A DNA stretch of 64,000 bases from CBDHFQ01 sp965262565. Its GTDB lineage: Bacteria > Bacteroidota > Bacteroidia > J057. Below are positions 34,061 to 42,631 of this stretch, one piece after another. Position 1 is the stretch's first letter, and the number at the start of each line of letters is the position of its first letter. The stretch covers positions 62,001 to 126,000 of the forward strand of contig CBDHFQ010000012.1 of NCBI GenBank assembly GCA_965262565.1, written 5' to 3'. A model generated the notes under the pieces. That model was not told where the DNA came from. It did no database searches and saw only the letters and a list, made by a program, of their open reading frames with translations. A program made the position numbers and the translations under genes.

Positions 34061-34888
34061 TTATAATAGCCTAAACCTAAAATGTTCTTTGGCCTGAGGT
34101 CTCCTTATAAAACATATTCCCATGGCAAATAAATCAATACTCACAGTAATTTCAGGCATCTGAATAATGTCCTGCCATGCTTTTAACATATCTTGAGACC
34201 AGTAAATATCATCCAATACCAAAATAGCTGGTGGTTGCATAAAGGGAACTATAGTTTTTACATACCTGATAGTTGGTTCATAATTGTGATTCCCATCAAT
34301 AAATACATAATCAGGGAGATAGGATGATAACTGCACTTGATGATTAAGTACTTCGTCAAAATCTCCGACAATTATTTGCTGATCAAAACCAAATTGGAGA
34401 AAATGCTTCCTTGCTAAAGCTGCCAGCTCGGGAGCACCTTCAATAGAGAGGAATTTACTATTCGAAGGTAAGCCATGAAGTTGATATAGGGCAGAAATAC
34501 CCAGATGAGTACCTAATTCCAATGCCCTTTGAACTTGATAGAGTTTGCACAATCTCATTAAAAATTCCCCTTCTCTTCTTCTTCTGGAGGAATTTTGTGC
34601 TAGTTGTTTGATGGAGCGTGATGCGGGAGCCTTATGCGTATTTTGAGTAGTAGAATAGTTTTTTTTAGCGAAACTAGACCCGGCTCCGAGGTCCAGGTGG
34701 TGAATCTGATCATTTGATTGGCATAATTGTTTTCTTAGTAAATGTATGTTGTATCCTTCTTTGCTCAGTGAGTGTGGGAGAACCTCGGTACAAAATCTAT
34801 ATACAAAAGGGGAATGGACAGCATATTTCGTCTTTGCTGAAAAAAAATGGTTAATGAAATGAAAAATCCTGCTTGGGTCCATCATCAC
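34061..34888 (-). CDS. Class I SAM-dependent methyltransferase
   Basis: This 275-residue protein has a Rossmann-type methyltransferase core. Motif I is RALELGTHLGISALYQL (about 119-135), an acidic residue follows in FLSIEGAPELAALARK, and motif IV is PDYVFIDGNHNYEPT (about 191-205). A second acidic strand, ILVLDDIYW, resembles the O-methyltransferase / Methyltransf_24 group. The N-terminal 100 residues have an extra HSPFVYRF segment seen in Bacteroidota members. The substrate is unknown. The start lies one base after the stop of the upstream lipoprotein gene. Confidence 0.85.
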   Translation of the reverse strand: MMMDPSRIFHFINHFFSAKTKYAVHSPFVYRFCTEVLPHSLSKEGYNIHLLRKQLCQSNDQIHHLDLGAGSSFAKKNYSTTQNTHKAPASRSIKQLAQNSSRRRREGEFLMRLCKLYQVQRALELGTHLGISALYQLHGLPSNSKFLSIEGAPELAALARKHFLQFGFDQQIIVGDFDEVLNHQVQLSSYLPDYVFIDGNHNYEPTIRYVKTIVPFMQPPAILVLDDIYWSQDMLKAWQDIIQMPEITVSIDLFAMGICFIRRPQAKEHFRFRLL

Positions 34889-34889
34889 C

Positions 34890-35771
34890 TCAAGGACTTG
34901 AAACTTTATAATCGTAGATTATTCGATCTTGGTCGACTCCTATCGAATCTATCACCGATCTTATTCGCATAACAGCAAATTGGGGCTGTGGAGCTTTAGT
35001 TAAAGCAACAATAACGATATCATTTTCTTGTAAGGAAGGTGTTACCGTGAATCGTTCAGTCGTACTGATAAATTTATTTAACATAGCAGTATAAGTCGCT
35101 TCTTCGAAATTGAATTGATCATCAGAGCTTATAACAAATACCGAATCAATGCCTAAAAACTCACTTGCTGGAGCACCTAATATTGCTTGAAAGTTTTGTG
35201 AAGAATTATTTTCTGTTTTTTCTTCTATATCTTGATCCAGAAGATTTTCTCCTCCTTCGGGAAAAAAGGTTTGGGTAGTAAAATTGTATCCGAATTTTCT
35301 TCCAGATGATTGACTGTACAATGAGATATTATCATAACTCAACAATTCAAAAGAATCACTGGCAATATCAGGGGGCACGATATTAATAAAAAATTTAGCT
35401 GAATCGGCTGCATTTTTGTTATCCTGTACAATACAATCATAAACCAGGGTAAAAAAATTTGGAAATTGACCAAGGGTATCTTCAAAAGTTATAGTGGAGC
35501 GAGTTCCCGACAAATTAGTATCCAGAGCGATAAATTGTTCTCCTGTGGGAGCTTTTTCCTCATTGAGGATGGTAGCAATAATTCTTAATCTATCAAGTGA
35601 TTCATTATCTGCTACCAGAATACTGATTGAAAAAGTTTCATTAGATTTAAGGGATAAGGTTGTATTTAAAGGGGAAAGTATATTAATGGCTGGTGGAAGA
35701 TCGGGAGGAATAGGTCGATTATCCGAGTCTGGATTACAACTCCAAACACATATACTTAATAGTAGAAACAT
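34890..35771 (-). CDS. Hypothetical lipoprotein with Ig-like N-terminal domain
   Basis: This 293-residue protein begins at the Met of MFLLLSICVWSC, a lipoprotein signal with Cys12; a longer reading from 35834 would bury that signal. The N-terminal part (about 30-130; PPAINILSPLNTTLSL) is an Ig-like or DUF4625-like beta sandwich. The rest is beta-rich with no known motif. It is followed at once by the methyltransferase gene. Function unknown. Confidence 0.7.
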   Translation of the reverse strand: MFLLLSICVWSCNPDSDNRPIPPDLPPAINILSPLNTTLSLKSNETFSISILVADNESLDRLRIIATILNEEKAPTGEQFIALDTNLSGTRSTITFEDTLGQFPNFFTLVYDCIVQDNKNAADSAKFFINIVPPDIASDSFELLSYDNISLYSQSSGRKFGYNFTTQTFFPEGGENLLDQDIEEKTENNSSQNFQAILGAPASEFLGIDSVFVISSDDQFNFEEATYTAMLNKFISTTERFTVTPSLQENDIVIVALTKAPQPQFAVMRIRSVIDSIGVDQDRIIYDYKVSSP

Positions 35772-35907
35772 TAACCGATATTTATAAAAGGTAAATATTT
35801 GTGGTAATGTTAAAAATTTAAAGTTGTAGACCATTACTTAATTATACAAAAAAATTATTGCTTAATTGGTTAATAGAAATAACATTCTATTGTTCATTAC
35901 CCTAATT

Positions 35908-36150
35908 ATGCGAGCATCTATATTAATAATTTTCCTACTCTTTTTCGGTTGTGCTAAAAATGAAAAAAAAGATAGTACTCAAATTCCTTCAAAAAAAAGG
36001 TTGGACATAAAAGATTCTATTATGGCGAAGGATAAAAGAAAGGTCAAATTGATGTTAGATGAACTGTATGTCAACGATAGCTTGACTAATACGGGAGATA
36101 GCTTGATTGAAGAATTGGGAAAAAAACAAAGTAAGGAGATGGATTATTAA
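35908..36150 (+). CDS. Small hypothetical lipoprotein
   Basis: This 80-residue protein opens with MRASILIIFLLFFGCAKN, a clear lipoprotein signal with Cys15, followed by a Lys/Asp-rich mature part of about 65 residues ending KQSKEMDY. I chose the ATG at 35908; a TTG start at 35866 would add 14 residues before the signal. It resembles no named family. It is divergent from the lipoprotein at 35771 and convergent with the repeat protein. Confidence 0.6.
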   Translation: MRASILIIFLLFFGCAKNEKKDSTQIPSKKRLDIKDSIMAKDKRKVKLMLDELYVNDSLTNTGDSLIEELGKKQSKEMDY

Positions 36151-36155
36151 AAAAT

Positions 36156-36183
36156 AATTCCAGGCTAATTAAAACCTGGAATT
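36156..36183 (-). terminator. Terminator of the repeat-protein gene
   Basis: AATTCCAGG (36156-36164) and CCTGGAATT (36175-36183) form a perfect 9-bp stem with a 10-base loop. Read leftward it is followed by ATTTTTT, a proper T-run, so it ends the transcript of the repeat protein that stops at 36213. It lies 5 bases past the stop of the convergent small lipoprotein and may also end that mRNA less efficiently. Confidence 0.8.
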
Positions 36184-36212
36184 ACTTCTTAGGCTATTAA
36201 TAATATAATTTA

Positions 36213-37676
36213 TTAATCAAGTTCCTTGGTCTCATCGTTAGCTCCTTCGTTAATCTCTTGGACAACTTCATTGTGAGCTTCTTCCTTAATATCAGTGATA
36301 GCCTCTTCATTGACATCACTTATTTCAGCGGATAATGTCTCCTGATTAGGCTCTTTTACGATTTCGGAATGGTCGTTTTCCTCTTGCTCTTCATCCTGAG
36401 AAGTAAATACTTTGGTGATTGGTTTTTCATTAGGATCCAATCTCTTTCTTCTTTTTCGCTTTTGAGGTTTTACGGGAGTAGCGTTAGGATCAAGATAGAG
36501 TAGTGGGCCGTCTTCATGTGCTAAAGCTGCCTGCATGGTTTCTTTTCGATGAACCTCAGGAATAGCTAAAAATAAATCCGTTAGGCTATCTAATGATTTT
36601 ATGAAATAATAAGGATAGGCTGCAACCATGAACCATCCAAATTTTTCTTTTTGCTTTATTTTAAAAGGAGCTTTGCCAAACTGATGTCTAAATTCTGTTG
36701 AAGCTAAACTACCTATTGCGGAAAGATCAAAAGCGCTACAATTAACTTCTCTGTCTTCCAAGCGTTTTAACACCGTCACCTTATTTGATCTGGCTCCATC
36801 CCGGTTGTTATCAAATCTATTATTTCGGCCTCCTGATCTAAATCTTCCCCCTTCTCCTCTGTAATTATTATTTCTATTTCCACCGTATGAGGATCTTCCT
36901 CCTCCATAACCGGATCTTTCTCTATCGTTATATCCTGGTCCCCTTCTATCTCCATATGATCTATTTCTGTCTGATGAATAATCCCCTCTATCAGATCTGT
37001 ATCCTGATCCTGAGTTACCTCTATCAGATCTGTATCCTGAGTTACCTCTGTCAGATCTGTATCCAGAATCTCCTCTGTCAGATCTGTATCCGGAATCTCC
37101 TCTGTCAGATCTGTATCCTGAACTACCTCTATCGGACCTATATCCCGAACTACCTCTATCGGATCTGTATCCTGAGTTACCTCTATCTGAATTGTATCCT
37201 GAACTACCTCTGTCAGATCTGTATCCTGAGTTACCTCTATCGGATCGATATCCTGAGTTGCCTCTATCAGACCTGTATCCTGAGTTACCTCTGTCAGATC
37301 TGTATCCTGAGTTACCTCTGTCAGACCTGTATCCTGAGTTACCTCTGTCAGACCTGTATCCTGAGTTACCTCTGTCAGACCTGTATCCTGAGTTACCTCT
37401 GTCAGACCTGTATCCTGAGTTATCTCTGTCAGACCTGTATCCTGAGTTACCTCTGTCAGACCTGTAGTCTCCATCTCGATTATTTCGGTAGTTGCTATTA
37501 TCACTTCTACCGGAAGAGTAAGATCTGTTTTCACGCTCCGATTCATTAGGGCTTTCTGTGCGTTCAGATTGATTTGTTTGATCAGAATCTCTTGGCGTAT
37601 CATGCCGCTCTAAATCGTGTGGCTTTTCATTTCCTTGGGGCCTTTCTTCCGGCCTTTCACTCCTTTTGGGATCCAT
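36213..37676 (-). CDS. Low-complexity repeat protein with 18 GYRSDRGNS-type nonapeptides
   Basis: This 487-residue cytoplasmic protein has no signal or membrane segment. Residues 1-70 are polar and charged (many Arg, Asp, Glu, Ser). Residues 71-232 are 18 tandem copies of YRSDRGNSG with few changes. Residues 233-310 are Arg/Gly/Tyr/Asn-rich. A folded domain of about 100 residues follows (312-410; VTVLKRLEDREVNC, FGWFMVAAYPYYFIKSL), then a basic KPQKRKRRKRLD patch and an acidic Glu-rich tail. The RG/YR repeats look like eukaryotic RGG-type disordered regions, which bind RNA or condense; that comparison is inference. I do not recognise the folded domain. A terminator follows the gene. Confidence 0.8.
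   Translation of the reverse strand: MDPKRSERPEERPQGNEKPHDLERHDTPRDSDQTNQSERTESPNESERENRSYSSGRSDNSNYRNNRDGDYRSDRGNSGYRSDRDNSGYRSDRGNSGYRSDRGNSGYRSDRGNSGYRSDRGNSGYRSDRGNSGYRSDRGNSGYRSDRGNSGYRSDRGSSGYNSDRGNSGYRSDRGSSGYRSDRGSSGYRSDRGDSGYRSDRGDSGYRSDRGNSGYRSDRGNSGSGYRSDRGDYSSDRNRSYGDRRGPGYNDRERSGYGGGRSSYGGNRNNNYRGEGGRFRSGGRNNRFDNNRDGARSNKVTVLKRLEDREVNCSAFDLSAIGSLASTEFRHQFGKAPFKIKQKEKFGWFMVAAYPYYFIKSLDSLTDLFLAIPEVHRKETMQAALAHEDGPLLYLDPNATPVKPQKRKRRKRLDPNEKPITKVFTSQDEEQEENDHSEIVKEPNQETLSAEISDVNEEAITDIKEEAHNEVVQEINEGANDETKELD
36981..37466 (-). repeat. 27-bp tandem repeat array, 18 units
   Basis: Eighteen in-frame units of 27 bp (17 full units, one with a 6-bp insertion, and a final shorter one) encode YRSDRGNSG and variants. 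The units in the upstream half (about 37240-37466) are nearly identical at the DNA level, and units toward 36981 vary more, which suggests recent expansion at one end. No other sequence is interspersed. Confidence 0.95.
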
Positions 37677-37933
37677 GCTTTAATGTAAAATGTTAAAATA
37701 ATGATTCTCAGACTCTATACTTATTATCGGGAATATAAACTTTTTGATGACCTATTTAACAACAACTATATAAACTTCTAAATTATTACTGTAACGGAGG
37801 CATTATGTGTACGCCACTTATACCTTATTGTTCTATGTTATGCATATCTGTTCCAATAGTGATCAAAAGATACAAATTGAATTCTATTTTTTATTTCTGA
37901 ATTAAAGTAGAAATGTTACATAGTTGTAACGAA

Positions 37934-39313
37934 TTATTTCGCAGTTTCTTCTACTTCTTGATTAATGATGAACTTTATCATGGTAATTCTCGTCTCACTC
38001 ACAGCCTCAACTTTCAAGTCAATGTTTTGATAAGTAATAATTTCACCAGGATTGGGGATTTTTCCATATACCTCTAATATCAAGCCTCCCAAACTATCGC
38101 TATCACCTCTGGCATCCTCAAATGTATCCTCGGGTAACCCTACAATTTTCCTTACATCATTTAGGGAAATTCTTCCTTCAAAAATATACGTATCAGCATC
38201 AATCTTGGTATACACCCAATCTTCACTATCAAATTCATCATGTATCTCTCCAAATATTTCTTCTATAATATCTTCCAGGGTAACTATTCCTGCCGTACCT
38301 CCATATTCATCTACGACCACAGCCATGTGTAAGCGTCTTCTTTTAAATTCCTCTAGTAAATCATCTATTTTCTTACTTTCAGGCACAAAATGTATGGGCC
38401 TTATGAGCTGTTGGAGAGCAATGTCATGATTATCTTTTCCCAGATAGGGCAGTAAGTCTTTGATGTGTAAGATCCCTTTCACTTTATCCAGGTTTTCTTC
38501 ATATACCGGGAGGCGTGAATAATTGTGTTTTTTGACGATTTCTATTAATTCCTGAAGGGGCGTATGAATATCTATGGCAATGACGTCTACACGAGCTCTC
38601 ATTACACTTTTTACAGGTATACTACTAAAATTCACTATCCCTTTAAGGATTTCCTTCTCCTCTCTATTATCATCATTAGTAGTGGTTAATGCAATGGCAT
38701 GCTTAATATCCTCGATAGAGGCTGTCTCTTCCTGAATTTCTATTCGCGTATCAATGAATTTAGTAAATCTCAACAAAAGCCAAATCAATGGAGTGAATAC
38801 ACCCCCTAAAGCTTCCAGTGGGAAAGCCATCAACCGGATTAAAGGCATTCTGTGTTTAGCGGCAAATACTTTGGGTACTATTTCTCCAAAAAAGAGAATG
38901 ATACTTGTGATAATAATAATGTTGAGTACGAACTCTAATTCGATAGGATAGGTATTTTCTCCAATAGTTAAATGCCATGTGACTAATTCATTATATGATA
39001 AAATGGCATGGAGAATGGAGGTACCTATTAGTATGGCAGCTACATTCAGAAAATTGTTAGAAATGAGAATCGTCGCCAATAATCGTTTGGGGCTACTCAA
39101 TAAATGCCATACTCTTTGTGAGAAACGTGAACGATCATTTCTGAATTCATCAATCTCTGCTTTCGATAGAGAAAAGAATGCTACTTCGGCCCCAGATACA
39201 AGAAATGAAGCACATACAAGCAAAGCGAAAAGGATTACCTGACTAACAGTAAAAATCCCTGTCGACTGTAGAAGTATTATTGTATCAATATTATTCCCAG
39301 GATCTGGGTCCAC
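37934..39313 (-). CDS. gldE: Gliding-motility protein GldE (CNNM/CorC family)
   Basis: This 459-residue protein has an N-terminal DUF21/CNNM membrane domain with about four helices (about 20-170; SGAEVAFFSLSKAEIDEF, the typical small-residue and acidic helix). A CBS pair follows (about 215-340; VKSVMRARVDVIAIDI and ILHIKDLLPYLG), then a C-terminal CorC/HlyC domain (about 360-450) after the acidic DEYGGTAGIVTLEDIIEEIFG. The family moves or senses Mg and Co; GldE supports gliding and type IX secretion in Flavobacterium, where it can partly replace GldD. The mutY-ssb-gldE order is typical of Bacteroidota. gldD, often next, is not here. A weak hairpin (37915-37930) follows the stop. Confidence 0.9.
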   Translation of the reverse strand: MDPDPGNNIDTIILLQSTGIFTVSQVILFALLVCASFLVSGAEVAFFSLSKAEIDEFRNDRSRFSQRVWHLLSSPKRLLATILISNNFLNVAAILIGTSILHAILSYNELVTWHLTIGENTYPIELEFVLNIIIITSIILFFGEIVPKVFAAKHRMPLIRLMAFPLEALGGVFTPLIWLLLRFTKFIDTRIEIQEETASIEDIKHAIALTTTNDDNREEKEILKGIVNFSSIPVKSVMRARVDVIAIDIHTPLQELIEIVKKHNYSRLPVYEENLDKVKGILHIKDLLPYLGKDNHDIALQQLIRPIHFVPESKKIDDLLEEFKRRRLHMAVVVDEYGGTAGIVTLEDIIEEIFGEIHDEFDSEDWVYTKIDADTYIFEGRISLNDVRKIVGLPEDTFEDARGDSDSLGGLILEVYGKIPNPGEIITYQNIDLKVEAVSETRITMIKFIINQEVEETAK

Positions 39314-39393
39314 TGTGTTTAGATTAAGTTATTACTAAAAAACAAAAATGAAATTTTTTCACTGCTTTACCGCCACTTAGGCTTGCTACTCTA

Positions 39394-39882
39394 TTAGAAA
39401 GGCAAGTCATCATCTTCTTCATCTTTGTGATTAGTAGTAGCGTTTTGCTCAGAAGTCATTTGATTTAGGCTTGAAGAAGATCGTGCTTCCTCTTCTTTAT
39501 ATAACGGACTAGATACCAAATCCTTATCTATATATTGGGTTTGAGACCTGCTATCGAGAAGAATCACTTTGGTAGCATCGATATCCATTCTGCTCCTTTT
39601 ATCTCCTTCAGGGGTTTCCCAATTTTGATTTCTAATTCGACCTTCAACAAAAATGGTTGACCCTTTTCGGCAATACTTAGCAACTATTTCAGCCTGGCTT
39701 CTCCAAAGATTCACACTTATCCACTCAGTTCGATCTATATAAGTCCCATCCTTTGTTCTAGACCGTTCGGTACAAGCAATTCTAACGGTAGTTAAGGCTA
39801 TTCCCTGATCCAGATATTTAATTTCAGGATCTTTCCCCAGGTTACCAATCAACTCAACTTTATTTAAACCATATTTTGCCAT
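39394..39882 (-). CDS. ssb: Single-stranded DNA-binding protein
   Basis: This 162-residue protein has an OB fold (about 5-112) with the start GLNKVELIGNLGKDPEIKY, the aromatic TEWISVNLW strand and FVEGRIRNQNWE. The tail is disordered and ends with the acidic DDDLPF tip that recruits repair and replication proteins. It coats single-stranded DNA in replication and repair. It stands between mutY and gldE on the same strand, about 80 bases before gldE. Confidence 0.95.
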   Translation of the reverse strand: MAKYGLNKVELIGNLGKDPEIKYLDQGIALTTVRIACTERSRTKDGTYIDRTEWISVNLWRSQAEIVAKYCRKGSTIFVEGRIRNQNWETPEGDKRSRMDIDATKVILLDSRSQTQYIDKDLVSSPLYKEEEARSSSSLNQMTSEQNATTNHKDEEDDDLPF

Positions 39883-40023
39883 TTCTTCCTAGTAAGATAT
39901 CACTTAAAACTTAAATGAATGGTTGATAATAAGCTATTTTTATTATACAATATTAAATAGTCCACCTCATTCAATCTGTAAATTACATATTTATTGTGGT
40001 TCAGGCCTCTTAAATAAGAGCCT

Positions 40024-41052
40024 TTATTTTAGATATCTTTGCATAATATTTAATACCGCTTTAGAGAAAGCAAATATATGAATTTTATCCTTTGAAATGA
40101 ATTGCCCAATTCTCTCTATTCGTGGCTGAGAATCTATGACGGAAAAGACATTTATCATCATATCGAAATGTGTGAACACATGTTTCATTCTGAATAAAAA
40201 TTTGGATTCAATTGTATCGGATTTCTCTTTCCATTGTTTGTGGTCGACTTCTTCATTGGGGATTTCCCACAGGCCTCCCCATAGACCTTTTTGGGATCTT
40301 TGTCTAATAGCTATTTTTCCCGTATGGTCTTCTATAATGTAAAAATGAAAATATCTGGTTTTGCGTTTAAGTTTTTTCTTTTTAACGGGCAGTAGTTGAG
40401 TTTGACCTTGTTGGAAAGCATGGCACTCTTTATTTAGAGGACATATCAGGCACCCTGGTTTAGTAGGAGTACAAATAGTTGCTCCTAGGTCCATCATGGC
40501 GAAGTTAAATTCCCGAGATGGATATCCCTGAACCCAGTTATCGATAATAGTTTGAAATTTCTTACGTGTTGAATCTTCATTAATAGGAGAGGTATCTGCC
40601 AGTATTCGGCTCATTACTCTTAACACATTTCCATCTATTACCCCAGTGGGATTACCAAATGCAAAAGAGCCAATGGCCCTTGCTGTATAGGGCCCTATTC
40701 CTTTTAAGGCCAACCAATCATTATAATGGGTAGGATAAGTTCCCTTCCATTGATCTACTATATGTTTTGCCGCATGATGCATATTTCTGGCTCTACTGTA
40801 GTAACCTAAGCCTTCCCAATACTTTAATACTTCATCCTGAGAGGCTTCTGCCAAGGAATATACATCTGGGAAACGTTCTATAAATTTGTAGAAGTAGGAG
40901 ATGCCCTGCTCTATTCGAGTTTGCTGTAGTATTACTTCGGATATCCAGATGAAATAAGGATTGTTTGTTTCTCGCCATGGCAATGTTCGCCCATGATCTT
41001 TGAACCACTCGAGCAATTGAAAGGCTATAGACCTTTCGGGATTGAGCTGCAT
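40024..41052 (-). CDS. mutY: A/G-specific adenine DNA glycosylase
   Basis: This 342-residue protein has the helix-hairpin-helix glycosylase core. The catalytic Glu39 lies in WISEVILQQTRIEQG (about 36-50), the hairpin is LKGIGPYTARAI (116-127) and catalytic Asp140 is in GVIDGNVLRV. The 4Fe-4S ligands are Cys194, Cys201, Cys204 and Cys210. The C-terminal Nudix-like domain (about 225-340) reads 8-oxo-G. It removes adenine opposite 8-oxoguanine. The ends match the family. The next gene upstream, HU, is divergent. Confidence 0.96.
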   Translation of the reverse strand: MQLNPERSIAFQLLEWFKDHGRTLPWRETNNPYFIWISEVILQQTRIEQGISYFYKFIERFPDVYSLAEASQDEVLKYWEGLGYYSRARNMHHAAKHIVDQWKGTYPTHYNDWLALKGIGPYTARAIGSFAFGNPTGVIDGNVLRVMSRILADTSPINEDSTRKKFQTIIDNWVQGYPSREFNFAMMDLGATICTPTKPGCLICPLNKECHAFQQGQTQLLPVKKKKLKRKTRYFHFYIIEDHTGKIAIRQRSQKGLWGGLWEIPNEEVDHKQWKEKSDTIESKFLFRMKHVFTHFDMMINVFSVIDSQPRIERIGQFISKDKIHIFAFSKAVLNIMQRYLK

Positions 41053-41171
41053 ATAGTGTGATTTAGGATGGAAATTTTTCTGAAAACAAACCTTTCAACT
41101 TAAAGTTTAGCTTAATTTCAAATTATTCTACCTTAAAAAAGGTGAAAATTTAGGTTTTTGTGCAAAAAATT

Positions 41172-41201
41172 TTTGTCGTTCAAACGATTCTACTAAATTT
41201 G
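41172..41201 (+). promoter_or_regulatory. Bacteroidota-type promoter of the HU gene
   Basis: TTTG at 41172-41175 and TAAATTTG at 41194-41201 (then C) match the -33 and -7 consensus (TTTG, TAnnTTTG) of the main Bacteroidota sigma factor with an 18-base spacer, one base shorter than usual. Transcription would start about 10 bases on and give a leader of about 50 bases to the GTG at 41263. Confidence 0.6.
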
Positions 41202-41262
41202 CCAATCATTATTAATAGCGAGTTGATTATTAACGTTTTAATATATAGTAAATTATAGAAAC

Positions 41263-41556
41263 GTGACAAAGGCAGAAGTAATTTTAGAAATCTCCCAAAA
41301 GACGGGCATCGATAAAGCTGATGTTTCCGCTTCCCTTGAAGGATTCTTTACAGTGGTGAAAAACTCTCTTTCCAACGGAGAAAACGTTTACATTAGAGGC
41401 TTTGGAAGCTTTGTAGTAAAGTATAGAAAAGAGAAAGTAGGGAGAATTATCTCGAAAAATGAATCTATAGTAATACCTGCTCATTACGTTCCCAGTTTTA
41501 AACCTGCTAAGGTATTCGTAGAAAAAGTAAAAAGCTCAAATCTAAAGACAGTTTAG
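41263..41556 (+). CDS. HU/IHF family DNA-binding protein
   Basis: This 97-residue protein starts at GTG, which gives the exact family opening MTKAEVILEISQKTGIDKAD. The dimer core is followed by the beta arm with GENVYIRGFGSFVVKYRKEK (about 46-65) and the flexible tip, then VPSFKPAKVFVEKV. It bends and packs DNA as a dimer. The arm carries the RGFGSF signature; HU and IHF cannot be told apart from this alone. A good promoter lies upstream, and a separate TPR gene follows after 46 bases. Confidence 0.95.
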   Translation: MTKAEVILEISQKTGIDKADVSASLEGFFTVVKNSLSNGENVYIRGFGSFVVKYRKEKVGRIISKNESIVIPAHYVPSFKPAKVFVEKVKSSNLKTV

Positions 41557-41602
41557 CAGTTAATTATTAACTTGTCAGGGTATATACTTTTAACAAGATA
41601 TA

Positions 41603-42412
41603 ATGTGGATACGAATAACCGTAATCCTTGGAGGTGTATTCATCTTTATATTACTTTTATTTGCTGACAAAACAAATTTGAGTAACAAGTTGGAAGCGTC
41701 AATAGAAGGAGTTTCAGTTACTGAAAATAACAAAGGACTCCCTCCATTAGCACCTGATGAGGAATTGACTAATTTAATTGGGAACCTAAAAGAGGCTAGC
41801 GAAAGCGAAAAAGTAAACTTGTTAGATTCTATTATTAACCGACTCTTAGAGAGAAACAGGTTAGGATATGCAGCTAATTATGCACTGGAAAAAGCTGATT
41901 TGTTGAATGATTTTAATTCGACATATGAAGCAGGTAAATTAGCTTACGAAGCTACGAGTTTATCATTTGTCCAGGCAGATACTGCGTTAAGGAACAGTTA
42001 CTTTCAGCGCGCTATTACTAGTCTGGGTAAAGCTGTAGAAGTTGAACCTGAGAATGAAGATGCAAATCTTCTTCTAGGGCTGGCTTATGTCACTTCCGGA
42101 GATATGCGATATAGTATGCAAGGAATACAAACTATTCGCAAAGTACTAGAAATGAATCCGGATAATGTGGAGGCTAGTTATCATCTGGGACTATTTTCTA
42201 TTCAAACTAATCAGTTTGATAAGGCTATTCAGCGATTTGAGAAGGTCCTTTCCATTCAACCGGATCACGTCATGGCGCAGTTCCAGTTAGGGGTAGCTTT
42301 GGCAAGAAAAGGCGAAAATGAGCGAGCAAAAGAAATACTCAATAGCTTACTAGTACAGGAAATAGATCCAGAGTTAAGTGTGAGCGTAAAAGAGTTAATA
42401 AGAAATTTATAA
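41603..42412 (+). CDS. Membrane-anchored tetratricopeptide repeat protein
   Basis: This 269-residue protein has one N-terminal membrane helix (about 2-21) and an extracytoplasmic or cytoplasmic set of helices. Three or four TPRs are clear (about 125-245): AVEVEPENEDANLLLGLAYV, VLEMNPDNVEASYHLGLFSI and VLSIQPDHVMAQFQLGVAL. It probably acts as a scaffold. The position between HU and the mS38-like and rng genes is conserved in many Bacteroidota, suggesting a link to translation or the envelope, but no partner is known. Confidence 0.85.
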   Translation: MWIRITVILGGVFIFILLLFADKTNLSNKLEASIEGVSVTENNKGLPPLAPDEELTNLIGNLKEASESEKVNLLDSIINRLLERNRLGYAANYALEKADLLNDFNSTYEAGKLAYEATSLSFVQADTALRNSYFQRAITSLGKAVEVEPENEDANLLLGLAYVTSGDMRYSMQGIQTIRKVLEMNPDNVEASYHLGLFSIQTNQFDKAIQRFEKVLSIQPDHVMAQFQLGVALARKGENERAKEILNSLLVQEIDPELSVSVKELIRNL

Positions 42413-42423
42413 TCATTTAAATA

Positions 42424-42427
42424 GGAG
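42424..42427 (+). promoter_or_regulatory. Shine-Dalgarno sequence (unusual for this phylum)
   Basis: AGGAG at 42423-42427 sits 8 bases before the ATG at 42436, an ideal Shine-Dalgarno distance. Bacteroidota ribosomes sequester the anti-Shine-Dalgarno tail and most genes here lack such a site, so this one is notable. Confidence 0.6.
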
Positions 42428-42435
42428 AATTTATT

Positions 42436-42531
42436 ATGCCCTGTGGTAGAAAAAGAAAAAGACATAAAATTGCGACTCATAAGCGCAAAAAAAGATTGAG
42501 AAAGAATAGACATAAGAAAAAGAATAGATAA
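42436..42531 (+). CDS. Small basic AURKAIP1/COX24-domain (mS38/bS22-like) protein, 31 aa
   Basis: This 31-residue protein reads MPCGRKRKRHKIATHKRKKR, then ends LRKNRHKKKNR. Nearly half the residues are Lys or Arg. It matches the well-conserved tiny Bacteroidota protein annotated as an AURKAIP1/COX24-domain protein, related to mitochondrial mS38 and mycobacterial bS22, which bind the small ribosomal subunit. It lies between the TPR gene and rng, its usual place in the phylum. It is short and easily missed in annotation. A good Shine-Dalgarno sequence precedes it. Confidence 0.9.
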   Translation: MPCGRKRKRHKIATHKRKKRLRKNRHKKKNR

Positions 42532-42631
42532 AATTCTTCTTTTCTTACCTGCATCCTCAGCACCAGCCAGCTATTGTTATTTCAGGGGCTACATTGCCTC
42601 ATGAGCTTTAACGTATTTAAAAATATATCAT

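Noticed and set aside
36981..37466. Regular repeats that might be a CRISPR array
   Set aside because: Units are directly contiguous with no spacers, keep reading frame and code for protein; no cas genes are near.
36887..37549. Long rightward frames of 91 and 220 codons across the 27-bp repeats
   Set aside because: They are mirror images of the leftward repeat gene; the units happen to be open on both strands and the products are pure repeat with no start signal.
37805..37900. Mini-frame of 31 codons after GGAGG at 37796-37800
   Set aside because: Product is hydrophobic noise with no relatives by eye; the Shine-Dalgarno-like bases are likely chance.
37915..37930. Hairpin GTTACA / TGTAAC after gldE
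   Set aside because: Short A/T-rich stem without a T-run; mentioned only as a weak end signal.
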